DNA from: Arthrobacter gallicola
GTDB taxonomy: Bacteria > Actinomycetota > Actinomycetes > Actinomycetales > Micrococcaceae
DNA: 64,000 nucleotides
Assembly: GCF_014836775.1 (NCBI RefSeq)
Contig: NZ_JACSQD010000001.1
Coordinates: 414,175-478,174, forward strand
Direction: 5' to 3'
Both the position numbers and the translations under genes were made by a program. Below the pieces are notes generated by a model. The model did no database searches. It saw only the letters and a list, made by a program, of their open reading frames with translations, and was not told the origin of the DNA. This document shows positions 35,511 to 45,953 of this stretch, in pieces (the first letter of the stretch is position 1; every line of letters starts with the position of its first letter).

Positions 35511-37532
35511 GTGGCAGATCCAGCAACTTACCGGCCCCGGCCCGGGGAAATACCGACGGAACCCGGTGTGTACCGGTTCCGGGATGAACACCGCCGGGTC
35601 ATCTACGTGGGCAAGGCCAAGAACCTGCGCTCCCGGCTGAACTCCTATTTCGCCAACCCGCGGCAGCTGCTGCCCAAAACCCGGACCATGGTTTTCACCG
35701 CCACCAGCGTGGAGTGGACGGTTGTTGGCACCGAGCTGGAGGCCCTGCAGCTCGAGTACACCTGGATCAAGGAATTCAGTCCCCGGTTCAACATCATGTT
35801 CCGGGATGACAAGTCCTACCCGTACCTTGCCGTCACCATGGGGGAGAAGTATCCCCGCGCCCAGGTGATGCGCGGTGAGCGCCGGAAAGACACCCGGTAC
35901 TTCGGACCGTTCTACCCGGCTAAGGCAATCCGTGAAACGCTTGACACCCTGCTGCGGGTCTTCCCGGTCCGCACCTGCAGTGCCGGGGTGTTCAAGCGGG
36001 CCGAACGCACCGGCCGCCCGTGCCTGCTGGGATACATCGACAAGTGCTCCGCGCCATGTGTCGGGCGGATCAGCCCCGAAGACCACCGTGCCCTGGCCGC
36101 CGAGCTGTGTGCCTTTATGTCGGGGGACAGCAAACGGTTCATCCAGGATCTGGAAAAGCAGATGCAGCATGCCGTCGCTGAACTGGACTATGAATCAGCG
36201 GCCCGCCTCCGCGACGACATTTCAGCGCTGCGGAAGGTCTTCGAACGAAACTCGGTAGTCCTGTCCGAGGACACCGACGCCGACATCTTCGGGCTCGTCC
36301 AGGACGAACTGGAAGCTTCGGTCCAGGTTTTCCACGTCCGCGGCGGCCGGATCCGCGGCCAGCGCGGCTGGGTCGTGGAAAAGGTGGAAGACATGGACAC
36401 CGGCGACATCGTGGAACACCTGCTGCAGCAGGTCTACGGCGAGGCGGCCATGGCCGATAGCATCCCGCGGCATGTCCTGGTTCCGGTGCTGCCGGAGAAC
36501 TCAGAAGAGCTGCAGGTCTGGCTGCGGGGACTGCGCGGCTCCAAGGTGAAGATCTCGGTTCCCCAGCGCGGAGACAAAAAGACGCTGTTGGAAACCGTCA
36601 CGCGGAACGCCGAGGACGCCATGCGCCTGCACAAGAGCCGCCGTGCCGGGGACCTGACCACGCGGTCCGCTGCACTCTCCGAGCTTCAGGAAGCCCTGGA
36701 GATCCCGGTACCCCTGCTGCGCATTGAGTGCTACGACATCTCCCATGTGCAGGGCACCAACGTGGTGGCGTCCATGGTGGTGGCGGAGGACGGTCTGATG
36801 AAGAAATCCGACTACCGCCGCTTCTCGATCACCGGTGACGCCGCCCGGGACGACACCGCGTCCATGTATGACGTGATCTCCCGCCGCTTCAAGCACTATC
36901 TGGCAGACAACTTCGATCCGGCGGCCGCCGTGCCCGACGCCGATTCCGGGACCTCTCCGGAGCCGCAGCCGGAACCGGAGGACCGGCAGGCGGGTGAACC
37001 GGTGGCGGACACCCTGACGGCGGCGCCGAAGGCAAAGTTTGCCTATCCGCCCAACCTGGTAGTGGTCGACGGCGGCAAGCCCCAGGTCACGGCCGCGTCC
37101 CGGGCACTTGCTGACCTGGGGATCACCGACGTTTACGTCGTGGGACTTGCTAAGCGGTTGGAGGAGGTCTGGGTGCCGGAGAGTGACTTCCCCGTCATCC
37201 TGCCCCGTTCCTCCGAAGCGCTGTTCCTGCTCCAGCGCATCCGGGATGAAGCACACCGCTTTGCCATCACCTTCCACCGCCAGAAGCGGGGCAAGTCCAT
37301 GACCGCCTCGGCGCTGGATAACGTCCCCGGTTTGGGTCCGGCCAAGCAGAAGGCCTTAATTAAGCACTTCGGTTCAGTGCGCAGGCTCAAGCAGGCCACC
37401 ACCGGCGAGCTGATGGAGGTGCCCGGCATCGGCCCGGCGATGGCGTCCGTGATCCAGTCTTCCCTGGCCGGCAACGGCGCTGAGACAGCGCCGGCCGTCA
37501 ACATGGCCACCGGCGAAATCATCGAATCTTAG
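35511..37532 (+). CDS. uvrC: Excinuclease ABC subunit C
   Basis: UvrC makes both incisions around a lesion held by UvrB. The 673-residue protein has an N-terminal GIY-YIG nuclease domain (PGVYRF ... [14 protein letters not shown], residues about 18-45), a UVR motif that binds UvrB near residue 215, an RNase H-like C-terminal nuclease ([11 protein letters not shown] and VVDGGKPQV), and two helix-hairpin-helix motifs at the end ([24 protein letters not shown]). A Pro/Glu-rich linker of about 40 residues (near 475-510) interrupts the RNase H-like region, a usual actinobacterial feature. It leads the rapZ-yvcK-whiA cluster. Confidence 0.96.
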   Translation: MADPATYRPRPGEIPTEPGVYRFRDEHRRVIYVGKAKNLRSRLNSYFANPRQLLPKTRTMVFTATSVEWTVVGTELEALQLEYTWIKEFSPRFNIMFRDDKSYPYLAVTMGEKYPRAQVMRGERRKDTRYFGPFYPAKAIRETLDTLLRVFPVRTCSAGVFKRAERTGRPCLLGYIDKCSAPCVGRISPEDHRALAAELCAFMSGDSKRFIQDLEKQMQHAVAELDYESAARLRDDISALRKVFERNSVVLSEDTDADIFGLVQDELEASVQVFHVRGGRIRGQRGWVVEKVEDMDTGDIVEHLLQQVYGEAAMADSIPRHVLVPVLPENSEELQVWLRGLRGSKVKISVPQRGDKKTLLETVTRNAEDAMRLHKSRRAGDLTTRSAALSELQEALEIPVPLLRIECYDISHVQGTNVVASMVVAEDGLMKKSDYRRFSITGDAARDDTASMYDVISRRFKHYLADNFDPAAAVPDADSGTSPEPQPEPEDRQAGEPVADTLTAAPKAKFAYPPNLVVVDGGKPQVTAASRALADLGITDVYVVGLAKRLEEVWVPESDFPVILPRSSEALFLLQRIRDEAHRFAITFHRQKRGKSMTASALDNVPGLGPAKQKALIKHFGSVRRLKQATTGELMEVPGIGPAMASVIQSSLAGNGAETAPAVNMATGEIIES

Positions 37533-37652
37533 CTAGGCTGGGGACAGCCGGTGCACGGCGGCCCAATGGCCGTCCCGGCCTGCGGAGCTGCAACGGCACA
37601 GCAGGGAAAAGGCACGGGCAATAGTTGGCTGACTGACGGGACACAGAAGAAC

Positions 37653-38552
37653 ATGACAGAAGTGGACGGGCTGCAAAGCGTCAAGCCTGCCGAGTCCGAA
37701 CTGCTGGTTGTCACCGGCATGTCCGGCGCCGGGCGAACCACCGCAGCCAACGCCCTCGAGGACCACGGCTGGTACGTCGTGGAAAACCTTCCGCCGTTGA
37801 TGCTCGGCACGCTTACCGAGCTCGTGTCGAGGATGCCGCATTCCATCCCCAAGCTTGCCGTGGTGATCGATGTCCGCAGCAAGGAACTCTTCCAGGACAT
37901 CCGGGAGGCCCTGGGCAATCTCCGTGCTGCCGGCGTCACCTACCGGATGCTGTTCCTCGAAGCCTCGGACCAGGCCCTGGTCCAGCGCTTCGAAAGCGGA
38001 CGCCGCCCGCACCCGCTGCAGGAAGACGGCAGAATCCTGGAGGGAATCGCTGCCGAGCGTGACGTCCTGCGTGAGCTGCGCGATGCCTCGGACGTCATCG
38101 TGGACACCTCCAAGCTCAACGTCCATGCCCTCGCCACCACCATTACCGAACTTTTCACCGAACACGGCCCGATTGTGCTGCGCTTGAACGTGATGAGCTT
38201 TGGGTTTAAGTACGGTCTTCCGGTGGACGCGAACTTCGTCGCCGACGTCCGGTTCATTCCCAACCCGCACTGGGTTCCGCAGCTTCGTCCGCACACCGGC
38301 CAGGACGCCGAGGTGCGCGACTACGTCCTGGGAGCCCAAGGCACCGCCGAATTCCTGGACCGCTACGTGGATGCCCTGGTGCCCGTCATCGACGGATACC
38401 GGCGGGAAAACAAGCATTACGCTACGATCGCCGTCGGCTGCACCGGCGGAAAGCACCGTTCCGTGGCTGTCACCGAGGAGCTGGCTAAGCGGCTGGCGAA
38501 GCTGCCGCACGTCACCGTCAGCGCCCACCACCGCGATCTTGGGCGCGAGTAG
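37653..38552 (+). CDS. rapZ: RapZ/YvcJ-family nucleotide-binding protein
   Basis: In Escherichia coli RapZ is an RNA adaptor controlling glucosamine-6-phosphate synthase, and in Bacillus YvcJ binds and hydrolyses nucleotides; the actinobacterial role is not established. The 299-residue product has the Walker A-like motif GMSGAGRTT near residue 19, with Arg where Lys is usual, as seen in related actinobacterial proteins. The C-terminal signature GCTGGKHRSVAVTEEL is intact. The ATG at 37653 is chosen by homology; upstream in-frame starts would add 34 unrelated residues. The stop codon directly abuts the next start codon. Confidence 0.93.
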   Translation: MTEVDGLQSVKPAESELLVVTGMSGAGRTTAANALEDHGWYVVENLPPLMLGTLTELVSRMPHSIPKLAVVIDVRSKELFQDIREALGNLRAAGVTYRMLFLEASDQALVQRFESGRRPHPLQEDGRILEGIAAERDVLRELRDASDVIVDTSKLNVHALATTITELFTEHGPIVLRLNVMSFGFKYGLPVDANFVADVRFIPNPHWVPQLRPHTGQDAEVRDYVLGAQGTAEFLDRYVDALVPVIDGYRRENKHYATIAVGCTGGKHRSVAVTEELAKRLAKLPHVTVSAHHRDLGRE

Positions 38553-39578
38553 GTGGGATTTCTCACCGGCCCCATCCCGATCCTCCCCGAAGGCGGAACC
38601 CTCCGGCCCCCGGGCGGAGGCAAGTCCCCGGCGGTCGTGGCGCTGGGCGGCGGGCATGGGCTGTCCGCGTCCCTCTCCGCGCTGCGCCTGCTGACCACCG
38701 ATCTGACCGCCGTCGTTACGGTTGCCGACAACGGCGGGTCCTCCGGCCGGCTGCGCGATGAACTCGATGTGTTGCCGCCCGGCGACCTGCGGATGGCGCT
38801 GTCAGCGCTCTGCGACGACACCGACTGGGGACGCACGTGGCGGGACGTGATGCAGCACCGTTTCCATTCCCGTCCCGGTGTGGACGGTGCCCTGGATAAC
38901 CACGCGCTGGGGAACCTGCTGATCGTCACCCTGTGGGAGCTGCTCGGCGACCCGGTGGCGGGGCTCCAGTGGGCCGGAGCGCTGCTGGGTGCGCGGGGCC
39001 AGGTGCTGCCCATGTCCACGGTGCCGCTGACCATCGAAGGCGACGTCCTGCGCATGACAGACTCCGGACTCCGGCACGAGACCGTCACCGGTCAGGCGGA
39101 ACTCGCCGTCGCCGGCACCCTGTCCAACGTCCTCAACGTCCGCCTGCTGCCCCCGGACGCGCCTGCGTGCACCGAAGCAGTCTCGGCGATACGGCGTGCG
39201 GACTGGGTGATCCTGGGGCCCGGCTCCTGGTACACCTCGGTCCTGCCGCACCTGCTGCTTCCCGAAATGCGCGAGGCGCTCTGCGCTACCAAGGCCCGGC
39301 GGTGCCTGACAATGAACCTCAGCAACGAAACCAAAGAGACTTCGGGGATGACCGCCGTCGACCATCTCCAGGTCATCCGCCGCTATGCGCCCGGATTCAA
39401 GGTGGACGTGGTGCTGGCAGACCCGGCGGTGGTGGAAGACCGCGAGGCCTTCGCTGCGGCGGCTGCCGAGATGGGGGCCCGTCCGGTCTTCGGTAAGGTA
39501 GGGGCAGCGGCCGGGCGGCCGATCCATGATCCGCTGCGTCTGGCGGCCGCCTATCACGATATTTTCGGGGAAAGCTAG
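38553..39578 (+). CDS. yvcK: YvcK/CofD-like protein (gluconeogenesis factor family)
   Basis: The 341-residue protein belongs to the YvcK/CuvA family (UPF0052), which is related to CofD 2-phospho-L-lactate transferase, binds UDP-sugars and links carbon metabolism to cell-wall growth in Bacillus and mycobacteria. Visible motifs are [16 protein letters not shown] near residue 30, [14 protein letters not shown] and [13 protein letters not shown], followed by NHALGNLL. The GTG start follows the rapZ stop without a gap, so translation is coupled. Gene order rapZ-yvcK-whiA is conserved across Gram-positive bacteria. Confidence 0.94.
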   Translation: MGFLTGPIPILPEGGTLRPPGGGKSPAVVALGGGHGLSASLSALRLLTTDLTAVVTVADNGGSSGRLRDELDVLPPGDLRMALSALCDDTDWGRTWRDVMQHRFHSRPGVDGALDNHALGNLLIVTLWELLGDPVAGLQWAGALLGARGQVLPMSTVPLTIEGDVLRMTDSGLRHETVTGQAELAVAGTLSNVLNVRLLPPDAPACTEAVSAIRRADWVILGPGSWYTSVLPHLLLPEMREALCATKARRCLTMNLSNETKETSGMTAVDHLQVIRRYAPGFKVDVVLADPAVVEDREAFAAAAAEMGARPVFGKVGAAAGRPIHDPLRLAAAYHDIFGES

Positions 39579-39588
39579 GAGTGTATTT

Positions 39589-40569
39589 GTGGCGCTGACT
39601 GCTGCAGTCAAAGAGGAACTCTCACGTTTGACCGTGAAGAAGGCCTCAGTTCGAAAAGCCGAAGTTTCGGCAATGCTGCGCTTTGCAGGAGGTCTTCACA
39701 TCATTTCGGGCCGCATCGTCATCGAAGCCGAGGTGGACCTCGCTTCGACGGCCCGGCGGCTGCGTGCGGCGATTGCGGAGGTTTATGGCCACGCCAGTGA
39801 CATCGTTGTGGTGACCGGCTCCGGGCTGCGGCGCGGAAACCGCTACGTGGTGCGCGTGGTCAAGGACGGTGAGTCCCTGGCCCGCCAGACCGGGCTGCTG
39901 GATGCCCGGGGGAGGCCGGTCCGCGGGCTGCCCTCCGTCGTCGTGAACGGCTCCGCGGCCGACGCCGAGGCTGTCTGGCGCGGAGCGTTCCTGGCCCACG
40001 GTTCCCTGACCGAACCCGGACGTTCCTCTTCCCTGGAGGTCACCTGCCCGGGACCGGAGGCTGCCCTGGCCCTGGTGGGCGCTGCCCGCCGGATCGGCAT
40101 TGCAGCCAAAGCCCGGGAAGTCCGCGGTGTGGACCGCGTGGTGATCCGCGACGGGGACACCATCGCCGCCCTGCTGACCCGCATGGGTGCCCATGACGCA
40201 CTGATGGTCTGGGAAGAGCGGCGGATGCGCAAGGAAGTCCGTGCCACCGCCAACCGCCTGGCCAATTTCGACGACGCGAATCTGCGCCGCTCGGCGCAGG
40301 CGGCTGTGGCCGCCGGTGCCCGGGTGGAGCGCGCACTGGAGATCCTCGGGGAGGACGTGCCCGAGCACCTGCGCTATGCGGGCGAGCTGCGAGTAGGGCA
40401 CAAACAGGCCAGCCTGGACGAACTCGGACGTCTGGCGGACCCGCCCATGACGAAGGACGCCATTGCCGGCCGGATCCGGCGTCTTTTGGCCATGGCGGAC
40501 AAACGTGCCGGTGAGCTGGGAATCCCAGGCACCGAGGCCAACGTGACCCCCGAAATGCTTGACCAGTAG
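39589..40569 (+). CDS. whiA: WhiA DNA-binding protein
   Basis: WhiA combines a degenerate LAGLIDADG homing-endonuclease-like fold with a C-terminal helix-turn-helix; in Streptomyces it drives sporulation septation together with WhiB and recognises GACAC. The 326-residue product is of standard length and begins [14 protein letters not shown]. The C-terminal HTH region includes [41 protein letters not shown] read in short pieces. The GTG at 39589 is chosen for AGGAG nine bases upstream and the standard N-terminus. In a non-sporulating relative its role may be in cell division. Confidence 0.96.
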   Translation: MALTAAVKEELSRLTVKKASVRKAEVSAMLRFAGGLHIISGRIVIEAEVDLASTARRLRAAIAEVYGHASDIVVVTGSGLRRGNRYVVRVVKDGESLARQTGLLDARGRPVRGLPSVVVNGSAADAEAVWRGAFLAHGSLTEPGRSSSLEVTCPGPEAALALVGAARRIGIAAKAREVRGVDRVVIRDGDTIAALLTRMGAHDALMVWEERRMRKEVRATANRLANFDDANLRRSAQAAVAAGARVERALEILGEDVPEHLRYAGELRVGHKQASLDELGRLADPPMTKDAIAGRIRRLLAMADKRAGELGIPGTEANVTPEMLDQ

Positions 40570-40592
40570 TCTCCCGCATAGGATGGGCTAAG

Positions 40593-40613
40593 GGTGCTGA
40601 CTTGTTCAGCACC
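40593..40613 (+). terminator. Terminator-like hairpin after whiA
   Basis: GGTGCTGA and TCAGCACC form a perfect 8-bp stem with a CTTGT loop, 23 bases after the whiA stop and before sodA. Confidence 0.6.
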
Positions 40614-40676
40614 GATGAGCTTCCGGATGGAAAAGCCACCCGGATAAATGGATCCGACAATCAACGGAGGATTTTC

Positions 40677-41303
40677 GTGAACGAATACACACTGCCTGAG
40701 CTGCCGTATGACTACGCTGCGCTGGAACCGCACATCTCTGCGCGCATCATGGAGCTGCATCACAGCAAGCACCACGCCACCTACGTGGCCGGCGCCAACA
40801 CCGCCCTGGCACAGATGGCAGAAGCGCGGGAAAAGGGCGAGTTCGGCACCATCCCGAAGCTCTCCAAGGACCTCGCGTTCCACCTCGGTGGACACACGAA
40901 CCACTCCATCTTCTGGAACAACCTCTCCCCGGAGGGCGGCGACAAGCCCGTCGGCGAACTCGCAGCAGCCATCGACGACTTCTTCGGCTCCTTCGATGCC
41001 TTCCGCGGCCAGTTCACGGCGGCAGCGAACTCCCTGCAGGGCTCCGGCTGGGCCATCCTGGCCTACGAACCCCTCGGCGGAAACCTGGTCATCGAGCAGC
41101 TTTACGACCAGCAGGGCAACATCCCCGTTGGAACCATTCCGCTGCTGATGCTGGATATGTGGGAGCACGCCTTCTATCTGGACTACGTCAACGTCAAGGC
41201 TGACTACGTCAAGGCATTCTGGAACATCGTTAACTGGGCCGACGTCGCAGCCCGCTTCGACGCTGCCCGCACCGGCGCATCGAAGCTGATCCTGCCCGCC
41301 TAA
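40677..41303 (+). CDS. sodA: Superoxide dismutase (Mn/Fe family)
   Basis: The enzyme disproportionates superoxide in the cytoplasm. The 208-residue product carries the four metal ligands: His in [11 protein letters not shown] (His-27 region), His in [10 protein letters not shown], and Asp/His in [11 protein letters not shown]. The second-sphere residue in the segment [10 protein letters not shown] is Gln; mycobacterial enzymes with His here use iron and those with Gln use manganese, so Mn is likely. GGAGG lies eight bases before the GTG at 40677. It sits alone between two hairpins, in the whiA-gap interval. Confidence 0.95.
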   Translation: MNEYTLPELPYDYAALEPHISARIMELHHSKHHATYVAGANTALAQMAEAREKGEFGTIPKLSKDLAFHLGGHTNHSIFWNNLSPEGGDKPVGELAAAIDDFFGSFDAFRGQFTAAANSLQGSGWAILAYEPLGGNLVIEQLYDQQGNIPVGTIPLLMLDMWEHAFYLDYVNVKADYVKAFWNIVNWADVAARFDAARTGASKLILPA

Positions 41304-41327
41304 TCACAGCTGGCAGACGCTTAAATG

Positions 41328-41356
41328 GGTGCCGCCGGTCACACACCGGCGGCACC
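41328..41356 (+). terminator. sodA terminator
   Basis: GGTGCCGCCGGT and ACCGGCGGCACC form a perfect 12-bp stem with a CACAC loop, 24 bases after the sodA stop. Confidence 0.85.
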
Positions 41357-41477
41357 AACGCGTAAGATGAAGCAACGGCTCATGCGGTGCCTGAAGGCAT
41401 TCCGTGTGCCGGCGCAGGTCCGGTCCGCCGCTCCTGTGAAGTCAACTGAAGTGGCCTTTTCCCACTGAGGTCACTGA

Positions 41478-42518
<1,041 letters not shown>

Positions 42519-42556
42519 GCCCACCGCCCGCACGGCACAGATAAACAAAGGTAGAC

Positions 42557-43783
42557 ATGACAATCAAAACACTTGACGAACTGCTCAGCGACGGCGTTGA
42601 CAACCGGTACGTACTTGTCCGCTCCGACCTGAACGTCCCGCTGGATGACGGCCGGGTTACCGACGACGGCCGCATCCGGGCCTCAATTCCGACCCTGCAG
42701 CTGCTGGTGGAGCGCGGTGCCAAGGTCATTGTCATGGCCCACCTCGGCCGGCCGAAGGGGCAGCCCGACGAAAAGTACAGCCTGCGCCCTGCAGTAGACC
42801 GCCTCGACGAACTGGCACCGTTTGCAGTCGAGTTCGCGGACGACGTGACCGGTCCCAGCGCCCGGGAGCGCGCGGCTGGCCTCGCCGCGGGCAGTGTCCT
42901 GGTGCTTCAGAACATCCGTTTTGATGCGCGGGAGACCTCCAAGGACGATGCGCAGCGGCAGGACCTGGCCCGTGAGCTGGCTTCCCTGACCGGGGACACC
43001 GGAGCATACGTTGACGACGCCTTTGGCGCCGTGCACCGCCGGCATGCCAGTGTCTACGACATCGCCGAAGTCCTTCCCGCGTACGAGGGGAACCTGGTGC
43101 GCTCGGAACTTGAGGTGCTGTCCCGTCTGACCACGGACCCGGCCAAGCCCTACGTAGTGGTCCTGGGCGGATCCAAGGTTTCGGACAAGCTTGCGGTGAT
43201 TGAAAACCTCATGACCCGGGCCGACTACCTGCTGATCGGCGGCGGCATGGTTTACACCTTCCTCGCGGCCCAGGGTTACAAGGTGGGAGCGTCCCTGCTC
43301 GAGGAGGACCAGATCGACACCGTCAAGGACTACCTTTCCCGGGCGGAGGCGGCCGGCTGCCAGTTCGTGCTGCCTACCGACATCGTGGTGGCAGACAGGT
43401 TTGCGCCCGACGCCAAGCATGAGGTCGTCCCGGCATCATCCATTGAGAACAGCAGTTTTGGGGCCTCGGGAACCGGGCTGGACATCGGCCCCGAATCCGC
43501 AGCTGCCTTCAGTGACCGGATCCGATCGGGAGCCACGGTGTTCTGGAACGGGCCCATGGGCGTGTTCGAATTCGATGCCTTCGCGAACGGGACGAAGGCT
43601 GTGGCCGAAGGATTGAAGGCATGCTCCGGCCTCACGGTCGTGGGCGGCGGCGACTCAGCCGCAGCCGTGCGCAAGCTGGGCTTCGCCGACTCTGACTTCG
43701 GACATATCTCCACCGGTGGCGGTGCCAGCCTGGAATACCTCGAGGGCAAGGAACTCCCGGGCATCGCCGTCCTCGACAACTAA
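42557..43783 (+). CDS. pgk: Phosphoglycerate kinase
   Basis: Pgk transfers the acyl phosphate of 1,3-bisphosphoglycerate to ADP. The 408-residue protein has the N-domain substrate motif [19 protein letters not shown] (residues about 23-41), AHLGRPKG, the hinge LGGSKVSDK, and the C-terminal nucleotide motif GGGDSAAAV. Length and order are standard. It lies 38 bases after gap; a strong hairpin separates it from tpiA. Confidence 0.97.
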   Translation: MTIKTLDELLSDGVDNRYVLVRSDLNVPLDDGRVTDDGRIRASIPTLQLLVERGAKVIVMAHLGRPKGQPDEKYSLRPAVDRLDELAPFAVEFADDVTGPSARERAAGLAAGSVLVLQNIRFDARETSKDDAQRQDLARELASLTGDTGAYVDDAFGAVHRRHASVYDIAEVLPAYEGNLVRSELEVLSRLTTDPAKPYVVVLGGSKVSDKLAVIENLMTRADYLLIGGGMVYTFLAAQGYKVGASLLEEDQIDTVKDYLSRAEAAGCQFVLPTDIVVADRFAPDAKHEVVPASSIENSSFGASGTGLDIGPESAAAFSDRIRSGATVFWNGPMGVFEFDAFANGTKAVAEGLKACSGLTVVGGGDSAAAVRKLGFADSDFGHISTGGGASLEYLEGKELPGIAVLDN

Positions 43784-43789
43784 CCATTT

Positions 43790-43820
43790 CGGGTCCGCCG
43801 GCAAAGGGCCGGCGGACCCG
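43790..43820 (+). terminator. Intercistronic hairpin between pgk and tpiA
   Basis: A perfect 13-bp stem (CGGGTCCGCCGGC / GCCGGCGGACCCG) with loop AAAGG begins six bases after the pgk stop. Inside an otherwise continuous operon it may be a partial terminator or an mRNA-stabilising or processing element. Confidence 0.7.
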
Positions 43821-43869
43821 TTCCCATGTCCGCGCCAGGACACACTAACCAAACCGAACCGGAGCAGAG

Positions 43870-44685
43870 ATGACAACCTCGACCAACGGCAAGTTCGACC
43901 GCACACCGCTGATCGCGGGCAACTGGAAAATGAACATGGACCATGTGCAGGGCATTACGCTGCTGCAGAAACTGGCTTGGACGCTCAGCGACGCCAAGCA
44001 TGACTTCAGCCGGGTCGAAGTTGTGGTCTTCCCTCCGTTCACCGACCTGCGCAGCACCCAGACACTGGTCCAGGGGGACAAGCTCAAGGTCGCCTACGGC
44101 GCCCAGGATCTGTCGCCGGAGGATTCGGGCGCTTTCACCGGAGACATTTCCGGGCAGTTCCTGTCCCGCCTGGGCTGCAGCTACGTCCTGGTCGGCCACA
44201 GCGAACGCCGCAGCGTCCACGGCGAATCGGATGAACTGCTGAACTCCAAGCTCCGGGCAGCCTTCCGGAACAATCTCGTTCCGGTGCTCTGCGTCGGTGA
44301 AGGCCTGTCCGAGCGCCAGGCCGGCAACCACCTGCTCCACACCCTGGAGCAGGTGCGTAATGACCTGGCGGGATTGTCAGCTGAGGAAGTTTCCAGCCTG
44401 GTCATCGCCTACGAACCGGTCTGGGCTATCGGCACCGGCGAGGTAGCAGGGCCTGAGGACGCTCAGGAAATGTGCAGCACCATCCGCGCTGAGCTGGCGG
44501 ACCTTTACGACGACGCCGTTGCCGCCAAGGTCCGGCTGCTCTACGGGGGATCGGTGAAAGCAGCGAATGCCGCGAGCATCCTCAAGGAGCGTGACGTTGA
44601 CGGCGTGCTGGTTGGCGGTGCCAGTTTGGACGTAGCTGAATTTGCTAATATTGTCAGGTTCGAACAACACCTGGTGACCGACTGA
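43870..44685 (+). CDS. tpiA: Triosephosphate isomerase
   Basis: TpiA interconverts dihydroxyacetone phosphate and glyceraldehyde-3-phosphate. The 271-residue product shows all catalytic signatures: NWKMN (Lys), GHSERR (His) and [11 protein letters not shown] (Glu), followed by YGGSVKAAN for the phosphate loop. The N-terminus carries about ten extra polar residues ([12 protein letters not shown]) before the first strand, a common feature. GGAGCAG lies just before the ATG. Confidence 0.97.
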   Translation: MTTSTNGKFDRTPLIAGNWKMNMDHVQGITLLQKLAWTLSDAKHDFSRVEVVVFPPFTDLRSTQTLVQGDKLKVAYGAQDLSPEDSGAFTGDISGQFLSRLGCSYVLVGHSERRSVHGESDELLNSKLRAAFRNNLVPVLCVGEGLSERQAGNHLLHTLEQVRNDLAGLSAEEVSSLVIAYEPVWAIGTGEVAGPEDAQEMCSTIRAELADLYDDAVAAKVRLLYGGSVKAANAASILKERDVDGVLVGGASLDVAEFANIVRFEQHLVTD

Positions 44686-44738
44686 CCTGCGCAGCGGCAG
44701 CGTCTCCAATTCAATGTGTCACCCGTGAAAGGCCGTAA

Positions 44739-44990
44739 GTGGAAATTCTGAAGATCATCCTGCTGGTTCTGCTTGGCCTGACCAGCCTGCTGCTCACGTT
44801 CCTGATTCTTCTTCACAAGGGCCGCGGCGGTGGTATGTCGGACATGTTTGGCGGCGGCATGAGCACCAGCATGGGTTCTTCCGGAGTTGCTGAGAAGAAC
44901 CTGAACCGCTTCACCGTTGTGCTTGGTCTCTCCTGGGGCCTGGTCATCATTGCGCTCGGCCTGATCCAGCGCTTCTCCGGCGAATCCTAG
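44739..44990 (+). CDS. secG: Preprotein translocase subunit SecG
   Basis: SecG is the small accessory subunit of the SecYEG translocon in the membrane. The 83-residue protein has two hydrophobic helices (about residues 3-25 and 55-77) joined by the glycine-rich loop KGRGGGMSDMFGGG typical of SecG. Start is GTG. Linkage tpiA-secG is widely conserved in Gram-positive bacteria. A bidirectional terminator follows. Confidence 0.95.
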   Translation: MEILKIILLVLLGLTSLLLTFLILLHKGRGGGMSDMFGGGMSTSMGSSGVAEKNLNRFTVVLGLSWGLVIIALGLIQRFSGES

Positions 44991-45061
44991 ACCCGGCACC
45001 CAGAACCCGGCAGCTAAGGCCTGCAGCCAGGACCGGTGTCCTGGGCGGTGTCCTCAAACAT

Positions 45062-45100
45062 AAAGAGTGGCCCCGGATCACTGATCCGGGGCCACTCTTT
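45062..45100. terminator. Bidirectional terminator between the glycolytic and pentose phosphate operons
   Basis: Two 19-base arms (AAAGAGTGGCCCCGGATCA and its complement) flank a single central base. The stem ends in AAAG on the left and CTTT on the right, so each strand reads a short U-run after the stem. It lies between the convergent secG and pgl genes and should stop both operons. Confidence 0.9.
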
Positions 45101-45149
45101 CTGCGTCTGACCGCACTGCTGGGCTTGTGGTGAACCGACGGGCGGAACC

Positions 45150-45953
45150 CTAGTTCCCCGACTCCAGCAGCCGTTCCGGAAGCTGCGAAGCAGCGGCCTG
45201 GTCCACCAGCCACCGGGTCTTGGCCCGGCCCTGCGCACCGGCAGCCGGGACCTGAACCTGGCCCGCCCCGGCCAACGCCAGGCCGACGGCTCCGGCCTTG
45301 TCCTCACCGGCAACCACCAGCCAGACCTCCTCAGCCGAATTGATGGCCTCCATGGTCAGGGAGACCCGCTCCGGCGGCGGCTTCGGTGCGTCGCGCACGG
45401 CCACCACGGTCTCACCGGTTGTCCGCACGCCCGCCATTTCCGGGAACAGTGAGGCGACGTGGGCATCCGGGCCCACGCCCAGGAGCAGGAGATCGAAGCG
45501 GGGGAGCCGGGGGTCGGTCTCGGCAAACCCTGCGGGCAGCTCTTCGGCCCCTGCGGCGGCGGCAAGGTCCGCAGCGTAAGCCGCAGCAGCCGCTTCGACG
45601 TCGGCAGCTGTGCCCGTGCCGGGAACCTCGTGGACCCGGGACGGGTCTACGCCCAGGGGTTCCAGCATTGCCCGCCATGCTGCCAGGGCGTTACGCTCCT
45701 CTGACTCTGCGGCAACAAACCGCTCGTCTCCCCACCAGAAGTTCACCCTGCGCCAGTCCACCGCGGTGCGCGCCGGCGCCGCAGCTACTGCAGCAAGCAC
45801 CGCGATCCCGGCGGTGCCGCCGGTCAGTACCACGGTTGCTTCGCCCCGCCGGCTCTGCACGTCAACCAGTTTGGTGATCATGCGGCCCGCAGTCGCACTG
45901 CACAGGGCCTCGAAGTCGGGGTGGATGCTCACTCCGTTGGGGAAGTGCCTCAT
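45150..45953 (-). CDS. pgl: 6-phosphogluconolactonase
   Basis: Pgl hydrolyses 6-phosphogluconolactone in the oxidative pentose phosphate pathway. The 267-residue DevB-type protein has VVLTGGTAGIAVL near residue 42, WWGDERFV near residue 73, and GVGPDAHVASLFP near residue 158, all typical of the glucosamine-6-phosphate isomerase fold used by this family. The ATG overlaps the opcA stop by four bases (ATGA). It is the last gene of the tkt-tal-pgi-zwf-opcA-pgl operon. Confidence 0.94.
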   Translation of the reverse strand: MRHFPNGVSIHPDFEALCSATAGRMITKLVDVQSRRGEATVVLTGGTAGIAVLAAVAAAPARTAVDWRRVNFWWGDERFVAAESEERNALAAWRAMLEPLGVDPSRVHEVPGTGTAADVEAAAAAYAADLAAAAGAEELPAGFAETDPRLPRFDLLLLGVGPDAHVASLFPEMAGVRTTGETVVAVRDAPKPPPERVSLTMEAINSAEEVWLVVAGEDKAGAVGLALAGAGQVQVPAAGAQGRAKTRWLVDQAAASQLPERLLESGN

